From Brenneria nigrifluens DSM 30175 = ATCC 13028 (GTDB lineage: Bacteria; Pseudomonadota; Gammaproteobacteria; Enterobacterales; Enterobacteriaceae), in NCBI RefSeq assembly GCF_005484965.1, contig NZ_CP034036.1, positions 806,001 to 870,000 of the forward strand: a DNA stretch of 64,000 bases. Reading direction: 5' to 3'. Each line of letters begins with the position of its first letter. The stretch's first letter is position 1. The notes under the pieces are model-generated. The model made no database searches. It had not been told where the DNA came from and saw only the letters and a program-made list of their open reading frames with translations. Made by a program: the position numbers and the translations under genes. Shown here piece after piece: positions 8,278 to 17,480 of the stretch.

Positions 8278-9618
8278 TTATGCCGGCGTGTCTATCAGCA
8301 GCTCCAGCAGATATCGCAGGTCCCCCGCGTTTTGCAATGCGCAGCGAGCCAGGATCTGCCGGCTATCGAGATGCGGCAACGCGCTGATGTTCTGCGTCAG
8401 CTTTGCCCCGAGATCGGTGGGTTTCGCCGCCGTTTCCCGCCGGGTGACGCGGCTGGTCAGCCTTGAACCGTCGCGCAGGAACAGGGTGACTTTATGGAAA
8501 CGGGCATCCGGATCCTGTTCGTCCGGCGGCGTGCTATCGTCCGCCAGCCGCGTAACCTTGTCCGCCAGCGCGGCGATAGCCGGATCCACCGCACCTTCCG
8601 CAAACCGCGCCAGTTTCAGTTCTCCTTCCAGCAGCGCCGCGGCAATCACATATTCCAGACTAAAACGCGCTTCCACACCGGTGGCGGCTTTACGGATAAA
8701 TGGGGCGGTATCGCCGCCGGGCGGGAAAGAGACGGTGATGCCGGCTATATCATCCGCCAATGATGCGCCGTTTTCCCGCTGCGCCTGCCACTGCTCCCTG
8801 AGCGCGAAAGCCGCTTCCGCCGCGCTGTGGGTGCCGCCGCAGGTCGGGTAGCGTTTGAATTCCAGGCCGGGAGACAGGATCCGCCACGGCGCCCCCCAGG
8901 ATTCGACGAGCAGTTGTGGCTGCTGTTTCTGGTCGCCATGCGCGGCCAGAAAGGCTTCCACAACCCGTTGGGCATTGCCGTTGAAACCGGCCAGCCCGAG
9001 TTTGACCGCGGTGAGGCCTGCTCTTGCCGCCAGTCCTGCATGCAGCGGTTTGGCCGCGGAACCAAACTGGGCGCGCAACCCGGCGGCCTGCGTCGCCGCC
9101 AGGCCGAGGATATTTCGCGTCTGCGTGGCGGAGGCGCCGGCCAGCCGCGCCGCCGCCGCCGCCGCCGCAATGGTTCCCAGCGTGGCGGTGTTGTGATAGC
9201 CAAGGCTATAGTGGCGCGAGCCGCCGGCCAGACCGATGCGTCCTGCGGCCTCCACCCCGATAACATAGGCGGTGAGAAACGCCGCTTCGGTTATGACGGG
9301 GTTTTCAGCGGCCAGGGCGAACAAGGCCGGCAGGATCACGGTGCCGGGATGGCCGCGAAACGCCGGCTGATAGTCATCAAAGTCCAGCGCATGGCCGGCG
9401 TACCCCAGAATCAGGCTGTTCGTCAGGCTGTCGGCGCCGCTAAATACCTGCTTTAACGGATGAAGCCCGCTGTCGGCGATGGCGCCCTGGGTAATGGGCA
9501 GGGCGGCGGCGACAAAATCGGTGACGCCCAGACGCGCGGCGTCAATGGCCGCCCGATCTGGCGAACTGTGGGTAACGTAATCGGCGAGGGCAGCGGTTAA
9601 ATCGGCAACGTTAGTCAT
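8278..9618 (-). CDS. MmgE/PrpD family protein
   Basis: A 446-residue member of the MmgE/PrpD superfamily, which includes 2-methylcitrate dehydratase, cis-aconitate (itaconate) decarboxylase and iminodisuccinate epimerase. Family features seen are the N-terminal helical domain with NSLILGYAGHALDFDDYQ, followed by FRGHPGTVILPALFALA, GLRAQFGSAAKPLHAGLAA, and PTCGGTHSAAEAA before the smaller domain. No prpB/prpC neighbours occur, so methylcitrate dehydration is not indicated. It lies between the toxin gene and the araC-type gene, with no clear ribosome site at its ATG. A second family member lies at 18292-19686. The substrate is unknown. Confidence 0.85.
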   Translation of the reverse strand: MTNVADLTAALADYVTHSSPDRAAIDAARLGVTDFVAAALPITQGAIADSGLHPLKQVFSGADSLTNSLILGYAGHALDFDDYQPAFRGHPGTVILPALFALAAENPVITEAAFLTAYVIGVEAAGRIGLAGGSRHYSLGYHNTATLGTIAAAAAAARLAGASATQTRNILGLAATQAAGLRAQFGSAAKPLHAGLAARAGLTAVKLGLAGFNGNAQRVVEAFLAAHGDQKQQPQLLVESWGAPWRILSPGLEFKRYPTCGGTHSAAEAAFALREQWQAQRENGASLADDIAGITVSFPPGGDTAPFIRKAATGVEARFSLEYVIAAALLEGELKLARFAEGAVDPAIAALADKVTRLADDSTPPDEQDPDARFHKVTLFLRDGSRLTSRVTRRETAAKPTDLGAKLTQNISALPHLDSRQILARCALQNAGDLRYLLELLIDTPA

Positions 9619-9681
9619 AAATAGAGCAAAATCAGCAGTGGAAGATACCTTAATCTACTGCGTCCGGCCGACGGATGATTA

Positions 9682-9716
9682 ATAGCCAAACGGAATGAAT
9701 CATTCTTTTTGGCTAT
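9682..9716. terminator. hairpin between the AraC-type and PrpD-type genes
   Basis: ATAGCCAAA at 9682-9690 pairs with TTTGGCTAT at 9708-9716, with a further self-complementary core around GAATGATTC. It lies 22 bases beyond the stop of the araC-like gene on the minus strand. No strong U-tract follows, so termination is tentative. Confidence 0.45.
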
Positions 9717-9737
9717 TAAAGGGGGTGATGGCGCGTA

Positions 9738-10724
9738 TCAGAAACGATCCTTCACCTGCCCCGGCGTGATGCCGAAGGCGCGGCGCAGCGCGGTGGCGAA
9801 GTTGGCCGGGCTGTTATAACCGGCGATGCTGGCCGCCTGCGCAATGCCTATCCCATCTTTTTGCAGCGCCAGCATGGCGCGTTGTAAACGGCAGTTACGC
9901 AGGTATTCAAACACGGTGATATTGAACGTCTGGCGAAAATGACGCTGTAGCGTACTTTCGCTCATGCTGACGCTTTTGGCGATTTCAGCCATGGAGAGGT
10001 GGTCGGCGGCGCCGCTTTCCAGCATATCCCGGATCTGTTGGACCCGTTGGTGATTGCGCAAGGTCACTCCTGGGGCGGTATTGTCCCGTTGCGTCTGGCG
10101 GGTGAGCGAACCGAACGCTTCGATAATCAGCAACATACACTGGGTTTCCAGATACAGCCGTTGCAGCGGGGTATGACAGGGGCCGGCGTTCAGAATCTGC
10201 CAGGCAATGGCCATTGCCTGACGCGACGGGATCCATAAATGGGTGGCGAGATGGGTTTGCGTGAAATCATAAATCGCCTGCCAGTCGCTGACGCTGTCCA
10301 GCAGATTGCCGTACAGCCATTTCCGGCTAAAGGTGAGCGACACGGTGCGTTCGTATTCGTCGCGTTTACCGCTGCGGCTGAACCGCGTGGGTTCGGTCAG
10401 TGAAATCAGCGAGGCGGGATGATGCTTTCCCAGGTGCAGCAGCTTTTCATCGTAGCTGATATGCGCGATACCGTTTACCACGATAGCCAGTTTTATCGCC
10501 CCGTTCAGCATACTCTGCGTTTTCATATTGTGCAGGTTGATTACATCGGCCGTATGCAGAATCAAATCGCGGTTCAACTGGATAACATTAAAGCTGCCGA
10601 ACAGCACCGGCGTATCGTCAATCAGCCTCGATCCCAGCAGTTGATAGTCATTGGTGACCAGGCTGGATTGCTGCACGATATGGTTCTTATAGATCGATTT
10701 TGACGATGGCAGCTGATTTTGCAT
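9738..10724 (-). CDS. AraC-family regulator next to a siderophore receptor
   Basis: A 328-residue transcription factor. The C-terminal ~100 residues carry the double helix-turn-helix (MAEIAKSVSMSESTLQRHFR and IAQAASIAGYNSPANFATAL) with the family ending FGITPGQVKDRF. The N-terminal ~200 residues are an effector domain without recognisable sugar-binding motifs. It is transcribed divergently from the TonB-dependent receptor at 11030, an arrangement like PchR/FpvA-type or YbtA-type regulators that respond to the ferric siderophore. The shared 305-base intergenic region holds a Fur-box candidate. Regulation of the receptor is an inference from position. Confidence 0.88.
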   Translation of the reverse strand: MQNQLPSSKSIYKNHIVQQSSLVTNDYQLLGSRLIDDTPVLFGSFNVIQLNRDLILHTADVINLHNMKTQSMLNGAIKLAIVVNGIAHISYDEKLLHLGKHHPASLISLTEPTRFSRSGKRDEYERTVSLTFSRKWLYGNLLDSVSDWQAIYDFTQTHLATHLWIPSRQAMAIAWQILNAGPCHTPLQRLYLETQCMLLIIEAFGSLTRQTQRDNTAPGVTLRNHQRVQQIRDMLESGAADHLSMAEIAKSVSMSESTLQRHFRQTFNITVFEYLRNCRLQRAMLALQKDGIGIAQAASIAGYNSPANFATALRRAFGITPGQVKDRF

Positions 10725-10843
10725 GATCCCCTCTTACCTTGTCCGGTTATCGCCGGTCATTTTGCCGTTTTTGCAAAACAATTTGCTGTTTGCACAAACC
10801 CGCCCTTGAAAAACAAATGTAACAATGACCGCGCCGCTTTGGT

Positions 10844-10868
10844 AATGCAAATACTTCTCAGTAGCATT
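10844..10868. promoter_or_regulatory. candidate Fur box before the siderophore receptor
   Basis: A 25-bp imperfect palindrome opens with AATGCAAATA and closes with AGTAGCATT. It resembles the classic Fur consensus (GATAATGATAATCATTATC and its AATGATAATnATTCTCATT variants). It lies midway between the divergent araC-type and receptor genes, 160 bases before the receptor start. Iron repression by Fur would fit the receptor's role. Confidence 0.55.
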
Positions 10869-11029
10869 TTTCGTTGGCGGCCGGCAACGCGCGGGCGATA
10901 ACCCCCGCGATATCACAGGCTTGTCTCCACCAAGTATGGAGCCGGTTTTACGGCAATAAATAAAGCCTGCCACAGTCCGCGTCAGCATCAGCGTCTTTCA
11001 AATTACGATTCTACAGGGCGATTTTAATC

Positions 11030-13291
11030 ATGAGACTACCACCACGCCACTATCTGGCGACCCTTATCGGGCTGAGTTGTGCGACTACGCCTTTCCTGAC
11101 CTGGGCCGATGCGCCCGCTACCCGGCAGACTTCGCCGGCGGCCGCCGCTGATTCCTCCGATACCATCGTGGTCACCGCCGCCGAGCAGACCCGCCAGGCG
11201 CCGGGCGTGTCGGTGATCACCGCGGAAGATATCGCCAAGCGTCCGCCGGCCAACGATCTGTCGGAATTGATCCGCACTATGCCGGGAGTGAACCTTACCG
11301 GGAACTCCACCAGCGGACAGCGCGGGAACAACCGTCAGATTGATATTCGCGGCATGGGGCCGGAGAATACGCTGATTCTGGTGGACGGCAAGCCGGTTTC
11401 CAGCCGCAATGCCGTGCGCTATGGCTGGCGCGGCGAACGCGATACCCGCGGCGATACCAACTGGGTGCCGGCCGATATGGTGGAGCGCATCGAAGTGCTG
11501 CGCGGCCCGGCGGCGGCGCGCTACGGCAACGGCGCCGCGGGCGGGGTGATTAATATCATCACCAAACAGCCGACGCAGGAGCTGCACGGTAGTTGGAATA
11601 CCTATCTGAACGCGCCGCAGCATAAGTCGGAAGGCGCCACCAAACGCACCGATTTCAGCCTGATGGGCGGCCTGACCGATAATCTGAGCTTTCGTTTGTA
11701 CGGCAATCTGAATAAAACCCAGGCCGATGCCAGAGATATCAATGACGGGCATCAGTCCGAGCGTACCGGCAATCAGATCAATTCTCTGCCCGCCGGTCGG
11801 GAAGGGGTGCGTAATAAAGATATCAACGGCCTGCTGCGCTGGGATATTACCAAACAGCAGTCGCTGGAGTTTGAAGCGGGCGTCAGCCGTCAGGGCAATA
11901 TCTATGCGGGCGATAGTCAAAATACCAATAGCAATGCCAATGTCCTCAGCAATTATGGCAAAGAGACTAATCGTATGTACCGTCAGAACTTTGCCGTCAC
12001 GCATCGCGGCTATTGGGACAGCGGAGTCAGTTCGATGTCGTACCTGCAATATGAACGCACCCACAATACCCGTATTCTGGAAGGATTGGCGGGCGGTACG
12101 GAGGGGATTTTCTCTTCGCCTAATGCTTTTAGCACCATCAAACTGGATAGTTTCATCGCGCATAATGAAGTCAATATTCCGTTTAATGCTCTGTTCGATC
12201 AGGTGGCGACCATCGGTTTAGAGTGGAACGAGCAGAAAATGAAGGATCCGGTGTCGAATACGCAGACCACCACCGAAGCCGGCAGCATCGGTTCGCTGAG
12301 CAGCGACGGGCGTAGCGACAAGACATCCGCCCGTCTGGCGTCGGCTTTTATTGAGGATAATATTCAACTGACGCCGAGTACGGTGCTGACGCCGGCGCTG
12401 CGTCTCGATCACCATAGCACGGCGGGCACCAACTGGAGTCCGTCGCTGAACCTGTCTCAGGAACTGGGAGAGGATTACACCCTGAAACTGGGTATCGCCC
12501 GGGCTTACAAGGCGCCCAATCTGTATCAGACCAACCCTAACTATATTCTCTATAGCCGCGGTCAGGGATGTTACGGCGGCAGCTCACAGAGCTGTTACCT
12601 GCTCGGTAATGAAGACCTGAAAGCGGAAACCAGTCTGAATAAGGAGATCGGCCTGGAGTTCCACCGCAATGGTTTGACGGCGGGCATTACCTATTTCCAC
12701 AATGACTATCGCAATAAGATTGAATCCGGTTTGTCGCCGATTGGTCAGGCAGTCGGGGGAAGCAACCCCGCTTACGCCAATGCCAATATTTTCCAGTGGG
12801 GAAATATCCCGAAAGCGGTGGTGCAGGGGCTGGAGGGCAGCCTGAGCGTTCCGGTTACGGAGAGTATCAACTGGCGTAACAATCTGACGTGGATGCTGGA
12901 ATCGAAAAATAAAACCACCGGCGATTACCTGTCCATCACCCCGGAGTTTACCCTGAACTCATCGGTTGAATGGCAGGCGACGGAACAGCTGTCCTTCCTG
13001 GCGGATGTCACCTGGTATGGTCGTCAGAAACCCAAAAAGTATGACTATAACGGCAACCGCGTGACCGGCAGCGCCAGCGATGAACTCAGCCCGTATACGT
13101 TATTCGGCCTGAGCTCCACCTATGCGTTTAACCAGTACGTGAGCGTGACGGGCGGGGTGGACAATCTGCTGGACAAGCGCCAGTTCCGCGCCGGCAACGC
13201 GCAGGGGGTGAACAATATCGCCGGCGCGGGCGCCGCCACCTATAACGAGCCGGGCAGAACCTTTTTCGTCAGTCTGAATACCCGCTTCTAA
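11030..13291 (+). CDS. TonB-dependent catecholate siderophore receptor, FepA/IroN/PfeA type
   Basis: A 753-residue outer-membrane receptor for a ferric catecholate siderophore. A signal peptide covers about residues 1-27 (ending LTWADA). A TonB box (DTIVVTA, about residues 44-50) is followed by the plug domain with DIRGMGPENTLILVDGKP, IEVLRGPAAARYGNGAAGGV and NIITK, and then a 22-strand barrel ending in the terminal phenylalanine (FFVSLNTRF). Extracellular loops contain GCYGGSSQSCY, a paired-cysteine loop as in FepA/IroN. The mature form is FepA-sized. No siderophore synthesis genes are nearby, so it may serve an imported siderophore. It is divergent from an AraC-type gene and likely under Fur. 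Confidence 0.92.
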   Translation: MRLPPRHYLATLIGLSCATTPFLTWADAPATRQTSPAAAADSSDTIVVTAAEQTRQAPGVSVITAEDIAKRPPANDLSELIRTMPGVNLTGNSTSGQRGNNRQIDIRGMGPENTLILVDGKPVSSRNAVRYGWRGERDTRGDTNWVPADMVERIEVLRGPAAARYGNGAAGGVINIITKQPTQELHGSWNTYLNAPQHKSEGATKRTDFSLMGGLTDNLSFRLYGNLNKTQADARDINDGHQSERTGNQINSLPAGREGVRNKDINGLLRWDITKQQSLEFEAGVSRQGNIYAGDSQNTNSNANVLSNYGKETNRMYRQNFAVTHRGYWDSGVSSMSYLQYERTHNTRILEGLAGGTEGIFSSPNAFSTIKLDSFIAHNEVNIPFNALFDQVATIGLEWNEQKMKDPVSNTQTTTEAGSIGSLSSDGRSDKTSARLASAFIEDNIQLTPSTVLTPALRLDHHSTAGTNWSPSLNLSQELGEDYTLKLGIARAYKAPNLYQTNPNYILYSRGQGCYGGSSQSCYLLGNEDLKAETSLNKEIGLEFHRNGLTAGITYFHNDYRNKIESGLSPIGQAVGGSNPAYANANIFQWGNIPKAVVQGLEGSLSVPVTESINWRNNLTWMLESKNKTTGDYLSITPEFTLNSSVEWQATEQLSFLADVTWYGRQKPKKYDYNGNRVTGSASDELSPYTLFGLSSTYAFNQYVSVTGGVDNLLDKRQFRAGNAQGVNNIAGAGAATYNEPGRTFFVSLNTRF

Positions 13292-13325
13292 GCGGCGCCG
13301 TCTGGCCGATCGGCGTGTCCGCCGT

Positions 13326-14945
13326 TCAGGATAGCGCGGCGGCCAACTGCGGCACCGGCTGCGCGTCTGATAATCTTCCGGCGGTTTCCTGCTCCTGTTC
13401 CAGTTGGAAAATGGCGACGGCCTGCATCAGCTGGCGCGCTTGTTCTTCCAGTGAAGCCGCCGCGGCGGCCGACTGCTCCACCAGAGCGGCGTTCTGTTGC
13501 GTTACGCCGTCCATTTCCGTCACCGCCTGACTGACCTGACCGATCCCCAGGCTTTGTTCGTCGGAGGCGGCGGCGATTTCCCCCATCAGGTCGTTAACCT
13601 GTTTGATGGAGGCAATGACGCCGTCCATCACTTCGCCGGTGCGAACCACCTGCCTGGCGCCCGCATCCACGCGTTCGACGGATTCCGCAATCAGCCCTTC
13701 GATTTCTTTCGCCGCCTGGGCGCTTTTCTGCGCCAGATTACGCACTTCGCCCGCCACCACGGCAAACCCGCGCCCCTGTTCGCCGGCGCGCGCGGCCTCG
13801 ACGGCGGCGTTCAGCGCCAGAATATTGGTCTGGAAGGCGATGCTGTTGATCATGCCGGTGATCTCGTTGATCTTACGTGAACTGGTGGCGATGCTACCCA
13901 TGATCTCACCGAGCTCACGCCCCATTTCCCAGCCCTGTTTCGCCACCGACGTCGCTTTTTCCGCCAGCCCGGTAGCCTGGTGAACGTTGTCGGCATTATG
14001 TTTTACCGTGGTGCCCAACTGCTCCATGCTGGCGGCGGTCTGTTGCAGGGCCGCCGCCTGCTGCTCGGTGCGTGAAGAGAGATCGTTGTTGCCGGCGCTG
14101 ATTTCCGCCGAACCCTGATAGATGGAGTCCGCGCTGTTGCGAATGGTGCTCACCGTCATTTTCAGGCTTTCCTGCATTTCCCGCAGATAGGGAATCAGCT
14201 GGCCGGCATCGTTACGGCCGAAATCTTCCAGCGCATGATCCAATCGGCCTTTGGCCAGCGTGCGGAAATGTTCTTTGATTAGCATCAGGGGATTCACGAT
14301 ATAGCCCGTGAGGTAACGGTCGGTCAGCAACAGAATGACGACGCCCGCGATCATCGCCGCAATCAGAATCTTTTTACACCAGTCGACCAGCGTGTAGACA
14401 TGCTGCACGGTCGTGTTATCCGAGGCGATATGCTGATAGTTGCCCGCCGCGGCGATAAACGCTTCGTTCAATGCCTGAAAATCATCGCGGAACAGCCGCC
14501 GGTATTCGGCGAATCTTTTCTCCAGCAGGGCGTTCATCATCGGCTGTAGCCCCTGCCCGATAAGCTGGCTCCATGACGCCACGACCTCATCGACGATACG
14601 CTGTTCAATTCCGGTATGCGGTTGATTTTTGAATTTTTCGAGATTTTCCTGACTGCTTTTCAAGGCGGCATCGGCCGATGATACGGTGGTATCGATATCA
14701 TCCAGCTTGCCGCTTTGCATCAGCGTCATCGCCCGGTTGATGCGGATCACCGAGCGCAGGGCCTGATCGGTGCCGTTCGTCAGGGTATTCAAGGACTCCA
14801 CCTGGGTGTTGCCGAGCGTCAGATAATGGGTGGCCTGATTCAGCGATGACAGCGTAAACCAGGACACCCCTCCCCATAACAGTAGAAAAAGACTGAGAAT
14901 AACCAGTAAAACCTTTCTGATTGTAACATTCCGTAAAAAGGACAT
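13326..14945 (-). CDS. methyl-accepting chemotaxis protein
   Basis: A 539-residue inner-membrane chemoreceptor. TM1 is about residues 8-30 (KVLLVILSLFLLLWGGVSWF), then comes a ~160-residue periplasmic four-helix sensor (Tar/Tsr-like), TM2 (ILIAAMIAGVVILLL), HAMP, and the long cytoplasmic coiled coil with the signalling tip IAFQTNILALNAAVEAARAG. No CheR/CheB-tethering pentapeptide is present; it ends QLAAALS, so adaptation would depend on other receptors. The start at 14945 is taken for its GGGAG ribosome site; an in-frame ATG 36 bases earlier lacks one. It converges on the siderophore receptor with a 34-base gap. The ligand is unknown. Confidence 0.92.
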   Translation of the reverse strand: MSFLRNVTIRKVLLVILSLFLLLWGGVSWFTLSSLNQATHYLTLGNTQVESLNTLTNGTDQALRSVIRINRAMTLMQSGKLDDIDTTVSSADAALKSSQENLEKFKNQPHTGIEQRIVDEVVASWSQLIGQGLQPMMNALLEKRFAEYRRLFRDDFQALNEAFIAAAGNYQHIASDNTTVQHVYTLVDWCKKILIAAMIAGVVILLLTDRYLTGYIVNPLMLIKEHFRTLAKGRLDHALEDFGRNDAGQLIPYLREMQESLKMTVSTIRNSADSIYQGSAEISAGNNDLSSRTEQQAAALQQTAASMEQLGTTVKHNADNVHQATGLAEKATSVAKQGWEMGRELGEIMGSIATSSRKINEITGMINSIAFQTNILALNAAVEAARAGEQGRGFAVVAGEVRNLAQKSAQAAKEIEGLIAESVERVDAGARQVVRTGEVMDGVIASIKQVNDLMGEIAAASDEQSLGIGQVSQAVTEMDGVTQQNAALVEQSAAAAASLEEQARQLMQAVAIFQLEQEQETAGRLSDAQPVPQLAAALS

Positions 14946-15140
14946 ATGCACTCCCAATGGCGTTGATATCAACCTGCCCATTAGGAGACTATCGGCAATC
15001 GGCTCAATTAGTTACATACGTCTTTTTTATAGGTTATACGCGATATATCGAATTGAAATGGATGACGGTAATAAGCGACCAGACGCTTTCTGGGCGAGAA
15101 TAAGGCGGGCCGGAGGGAGTCTGACGCCGCCATAGGGCAT

Positions 15141-15179
15141 TGCACCATAGAGGGGCAGGAATTTTTTACTTTTGGTGCA
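15141..15179 (+). promoter_or_regulatory. candidate NtrC enhancer sites
   Basis: TGCACCATAGAGGGGCA (15141-15157) matches the NtrC consensus TGCACC-N5-GGTGCA with one mismatch. A further half-site GGTGCA lies at 15174-15179. They are about 180-215 bases upstream of a sigma-54 promoter candidate on the same side of the RpiR-type gene, a normal enhancer distance. The region 14946-15413 holds no convincing gene. Confidence 0.6.
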
Positions 15180-15354
15180 AGGCAACGTTCACCGTATATC
15201 CGCCAATCAAGCGGTTTGTTTGGATATATTAAATTATTTTCGGCACAAAATGATTCATTCCAATCATTTTTCATTGCGCTATATTTCAATATGAACTTTT
15301 GACGCCGCAATTTATCCGCAAATATTGAATCAAATGAATCGACGTGAATCGTTT

Positions 15355-15371
15355 TTGGCATGACTGTTGCA
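15355..15371 (+). promoter_or_regulatory. candidate sigma-54 promoter
   Basis: TTGGCATGACTGTTGCA matches the -24/-12 consensus TTGGCACG-N4-TTGCA at all but one fixed position, with the required GG-N10-GC spacing. It lies 43 bases before the ATG of the RpiR-type gene. With the NtrC-like sites upstream it predicts nitrogen-limited expression of the cluster at 15414-23494. Confidence 0.7.
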
Positions 15372-15413
15372 AATTCTGTCCCGTACGTAGCGAAGCGAAA
15401 AACGGGCTAATTT

Positions 15414-16289
15414 ATGGATCATCTTGCGTTGTGCCAACAAATAAAAAAGCAGTTTGAATCGTTGCCGAAACAGGAACGGCTGGCGGCCGGTTTTGTGCTC
15501 GATCATCCCCAGGAAGTGGCTGTGATGTCGATGCGCGAACAAGCGCGGCTGGCGGGCATTCCCCCTTCCACCATGACCCGGTTGGCGAAACGGCTCGGGC
15601 TGCCCGGTTACGATGAAATTCGCGCTATTTTCGTTGCCGCCTTGCGGGGGCAGGGGCATGAGTACGCTCCGCGCGTGCCTGCGCTGGTCGAGATGAAACA
15701 GAGAATGGGCGAAAGCTCGCTGGTGCTGGATTTGGCCAACACCACCACGGCCTATATTCAGAATCTATGCCAGGAGTCTACGCTGGACGCCATCGTCAGA
15801 GCGGCGAAAGTGCTCTCCGCGGGACGGATGATTTATTGCCTTGGTTTGCGGTCTTCATTTCCGGTGGCCTTTCATTTCGCTCACGTAGCCACTTATTTTC
15901 AGGGGAATATCCATTTAATCGAAGGCGCGGGAGAAAGCGGCATTATGGCACTGATGAATAATATCAGCCCGAAAGACGTATTGCTGGTATGCAGTCTTTC
16001 CCCCTATGCCAGGCGTTCGGTGGCGCTGAGCCGTTATCTGGCGCAGCAGAAGGTGAAAGTCGTCGCCATTACCGATAACGCCAGTTCGCCGCTGGCGCGT
16101 ATCGCCAGCGAAACCATCTTGGTAAAAAAACAAACCACGTCTTTTTTTGACACCTTGACGCCGGCTTTTCTGGTCAGCGAATTATTGGTGGCGTTATTAG
16201 CCGCCACCGCGAAAGTGGACGTACAAGACTTGGTAAATAGTACCGAAGAAAAATTATGGGCGATGGGCGAGTGGTGGAGTCTGAATTAA
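15414..16289 (+). CDS. MurR/RpiR-family transcriptional regulator
   Basis: A 291-residue regulator. The N-terminal HTH_6 domain covers about residues 1-77 (VMSMREQARLAGIPPSTMTR) and a C-terminal SIS domain covers about 120-250 (GLRSSFPVAFHFAHVA; DVLLVCSLSPYARRSVALSR). SIS domains normally bind phosphosugars, but RpiR proteins also control amino-acid and nitrogen catabolic operons. The TTG/GTG alternatives were not preferred because the ATG is close to the promoter at 15355-15371. The next gene starts 51 bases after its stop. It probably controls the cluster from here to 23494. Confidence 0.9.
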   Translation: MDHLALCQQIKKQFESLPKQERLAAGFVLDHPQEVAVMSMREQARLAGIPPSTMTRLAKRLGLPGYDEIRAIFVAALRGQGHEYAPRVPALVEMKQRMGESSLVLDLANTTTAYIQNLCQESTLDAIVRAAKVLSAGRMIYCLGLRSSFPVAFHFAHVATYFQGNIHLIEGAGESGIMALMNNISPKDVLLVCSLSPYARRSVALSRYLAQQKVKVVAITDNASSPLARIASETILVKKQTTSFFDTLTPAFLVSELLVALLAATAKVDVQDLVNSTEEKLWAMGEWWSLN

Positions 16290-16339
16290 TTCAGCCGCCG
16301 TTTATCGCATTATTATTTATTGCCACCAGGAAAAGAGAA

Positions 16340-17320
16340 ATGATTGCCTATAAACCTGAATTGACTACCGCGCCGAAACACGGTCATAAAAGTCTGCTTT
16401 ATTCGGACGTCGTGACGGATTTAAATACGCTCGACTTCGTGGATATCGCCGTATTGGGTATTCCCTACGGTTCGGCTTACTCGATCGATGAGGTCAGTAA
16501 CGATCAGACCCATGCGCCTACGGCGGTACGCCAGGCAACCGATCGCGCGCTGCGCAGCTTCGAGCGTTATGACTTTGATATCGGCGGCCCGATGATGGAC
16601 AACCAGCCGATCCGCATGGTGGATTGCGGCGATATCGCCGGCGATGCGCGCGAGTTGAACCGCCATTATGACGCCGCCGAGGCGGTGGTGCGCAAGATCC
16701 TGGCGCTGGGCGGCATGCCGCTGATCATCGGCGGCGACCACGGCATTCCGATCCCGGTGCTGCGCGCGCTGGACAGCGTCGGCCCGATTACGCTGATTCA
16801 TATCGATGCGCATCTTGACTGGCGGCAGGAGGTGAACGGCGTTACCGACGGTTACTCCAGCCCGATCCGTCGCGCGTCGGAGATGGCGCACGTTGGCGAA
16901 ATCTTCCAGATCGGTCTGCGCGCCAATGGGTCAGCCCGCCAGGAAGAGGTGGACGCGGCGCTGGCGTACGGCGCGCATCTAATCACCGCGCATGAACTGC
17001 ATGACGCGGGCCCAGAGGACATCCTCAGCCGTATTCCCGACGGCGGCAACTATTACATCACCATGGATGCGGATGGGATCGACCCGACGATTATGCCCGC
17101 GGTCAACGGCCCGGCGCTGGGCGGCGTGACCTACGGCGAAGCGCGAAAACTCATTCACGGCCTGGTGAAAAAGGGCCGCGTGGTGGGCATGGATATCGTC
17201 GAAATTACGCCTAAAAAAGATGTGAACAATATTACGGCGATTACCGCCTGCCGGTTCTTTATCAATCTGATCGGGATGGCGGTGCGCGCCGGCTATTTTA
17301 AAAAAACGTCCGCGAGCTGA
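16340..17320 (+). CDS. ureohydrolase (agmatinase/arginase family)
   Basis: A 326-residue member of the dimanganese ureohydrolase family, which splits urea from guanidino compounds (or formamide from formiminoglutamate). Metal-binding motifs are present: GGDHGIPIP (usual GGDHS), HIDAHLDWR, and TMDADGIDPTIMP, with MDIVEITP near the C-terminus. The segment after the last metal motif reads AVNGPALGG instead of the usual GTPxxGG, and GGDHS is GGDHG, so it is not a standard SpeB. The start at 16340 is chosen for AGGAAAAGAG just upstream. It lies between the RpiR regulator and an amino-acid ABC transporter, which suggests a transported guanidino or related substrate. Confidence 0.88.
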   Translation: MIAYKPELTTAPKHGHKSLLYSDVVTDLNTLDFVDIAVLGIPYGSAYSIDEVSNDQTHAPTAVRQATDRALRSFERYDFDIGGPMMDNQPIRMVDCGDIAGDARELNRHYDAAEAVVRKILALGGMPLIIGGDHGIPIPVLRALDSVGPITLIHIDAHLDWRQEVNGVTDGYSSPIRRASEMAHVGEIFQIGLRANGSARQEEVDAALAYGAHLITAHELHDAGPEDILSRIPDGGNYYITMDADGIDPTIMPAVNGPALGGVTYGEARKLIHGLVKKGRVVGMDIVEITPKKDVNNITAITACRFFINLIGMAVRAGYFKKTSAS

Positions 17321-17480
17321 TTTTAACGTCGCATTCGCGACGGTTCGCCACGATAAATAATCAGACACCATTTTTACGCCGCATGCAAAAACAGCGGATT
17401 ATTGCGTCAACACCAGGGTTTTTATAACTAATGAGTCGTTATCCAACCTTTATTCACTATGCCAAGTCAGGAGAACTGCC

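Noticed and set aside
15008..15361. 117-codon minus-strand frame upstream of the RpiR gene
   Set aside because: Composition is not coding-like, no ribosome site or family resemblance, and it covers the NtrC and sigma-54 sites.
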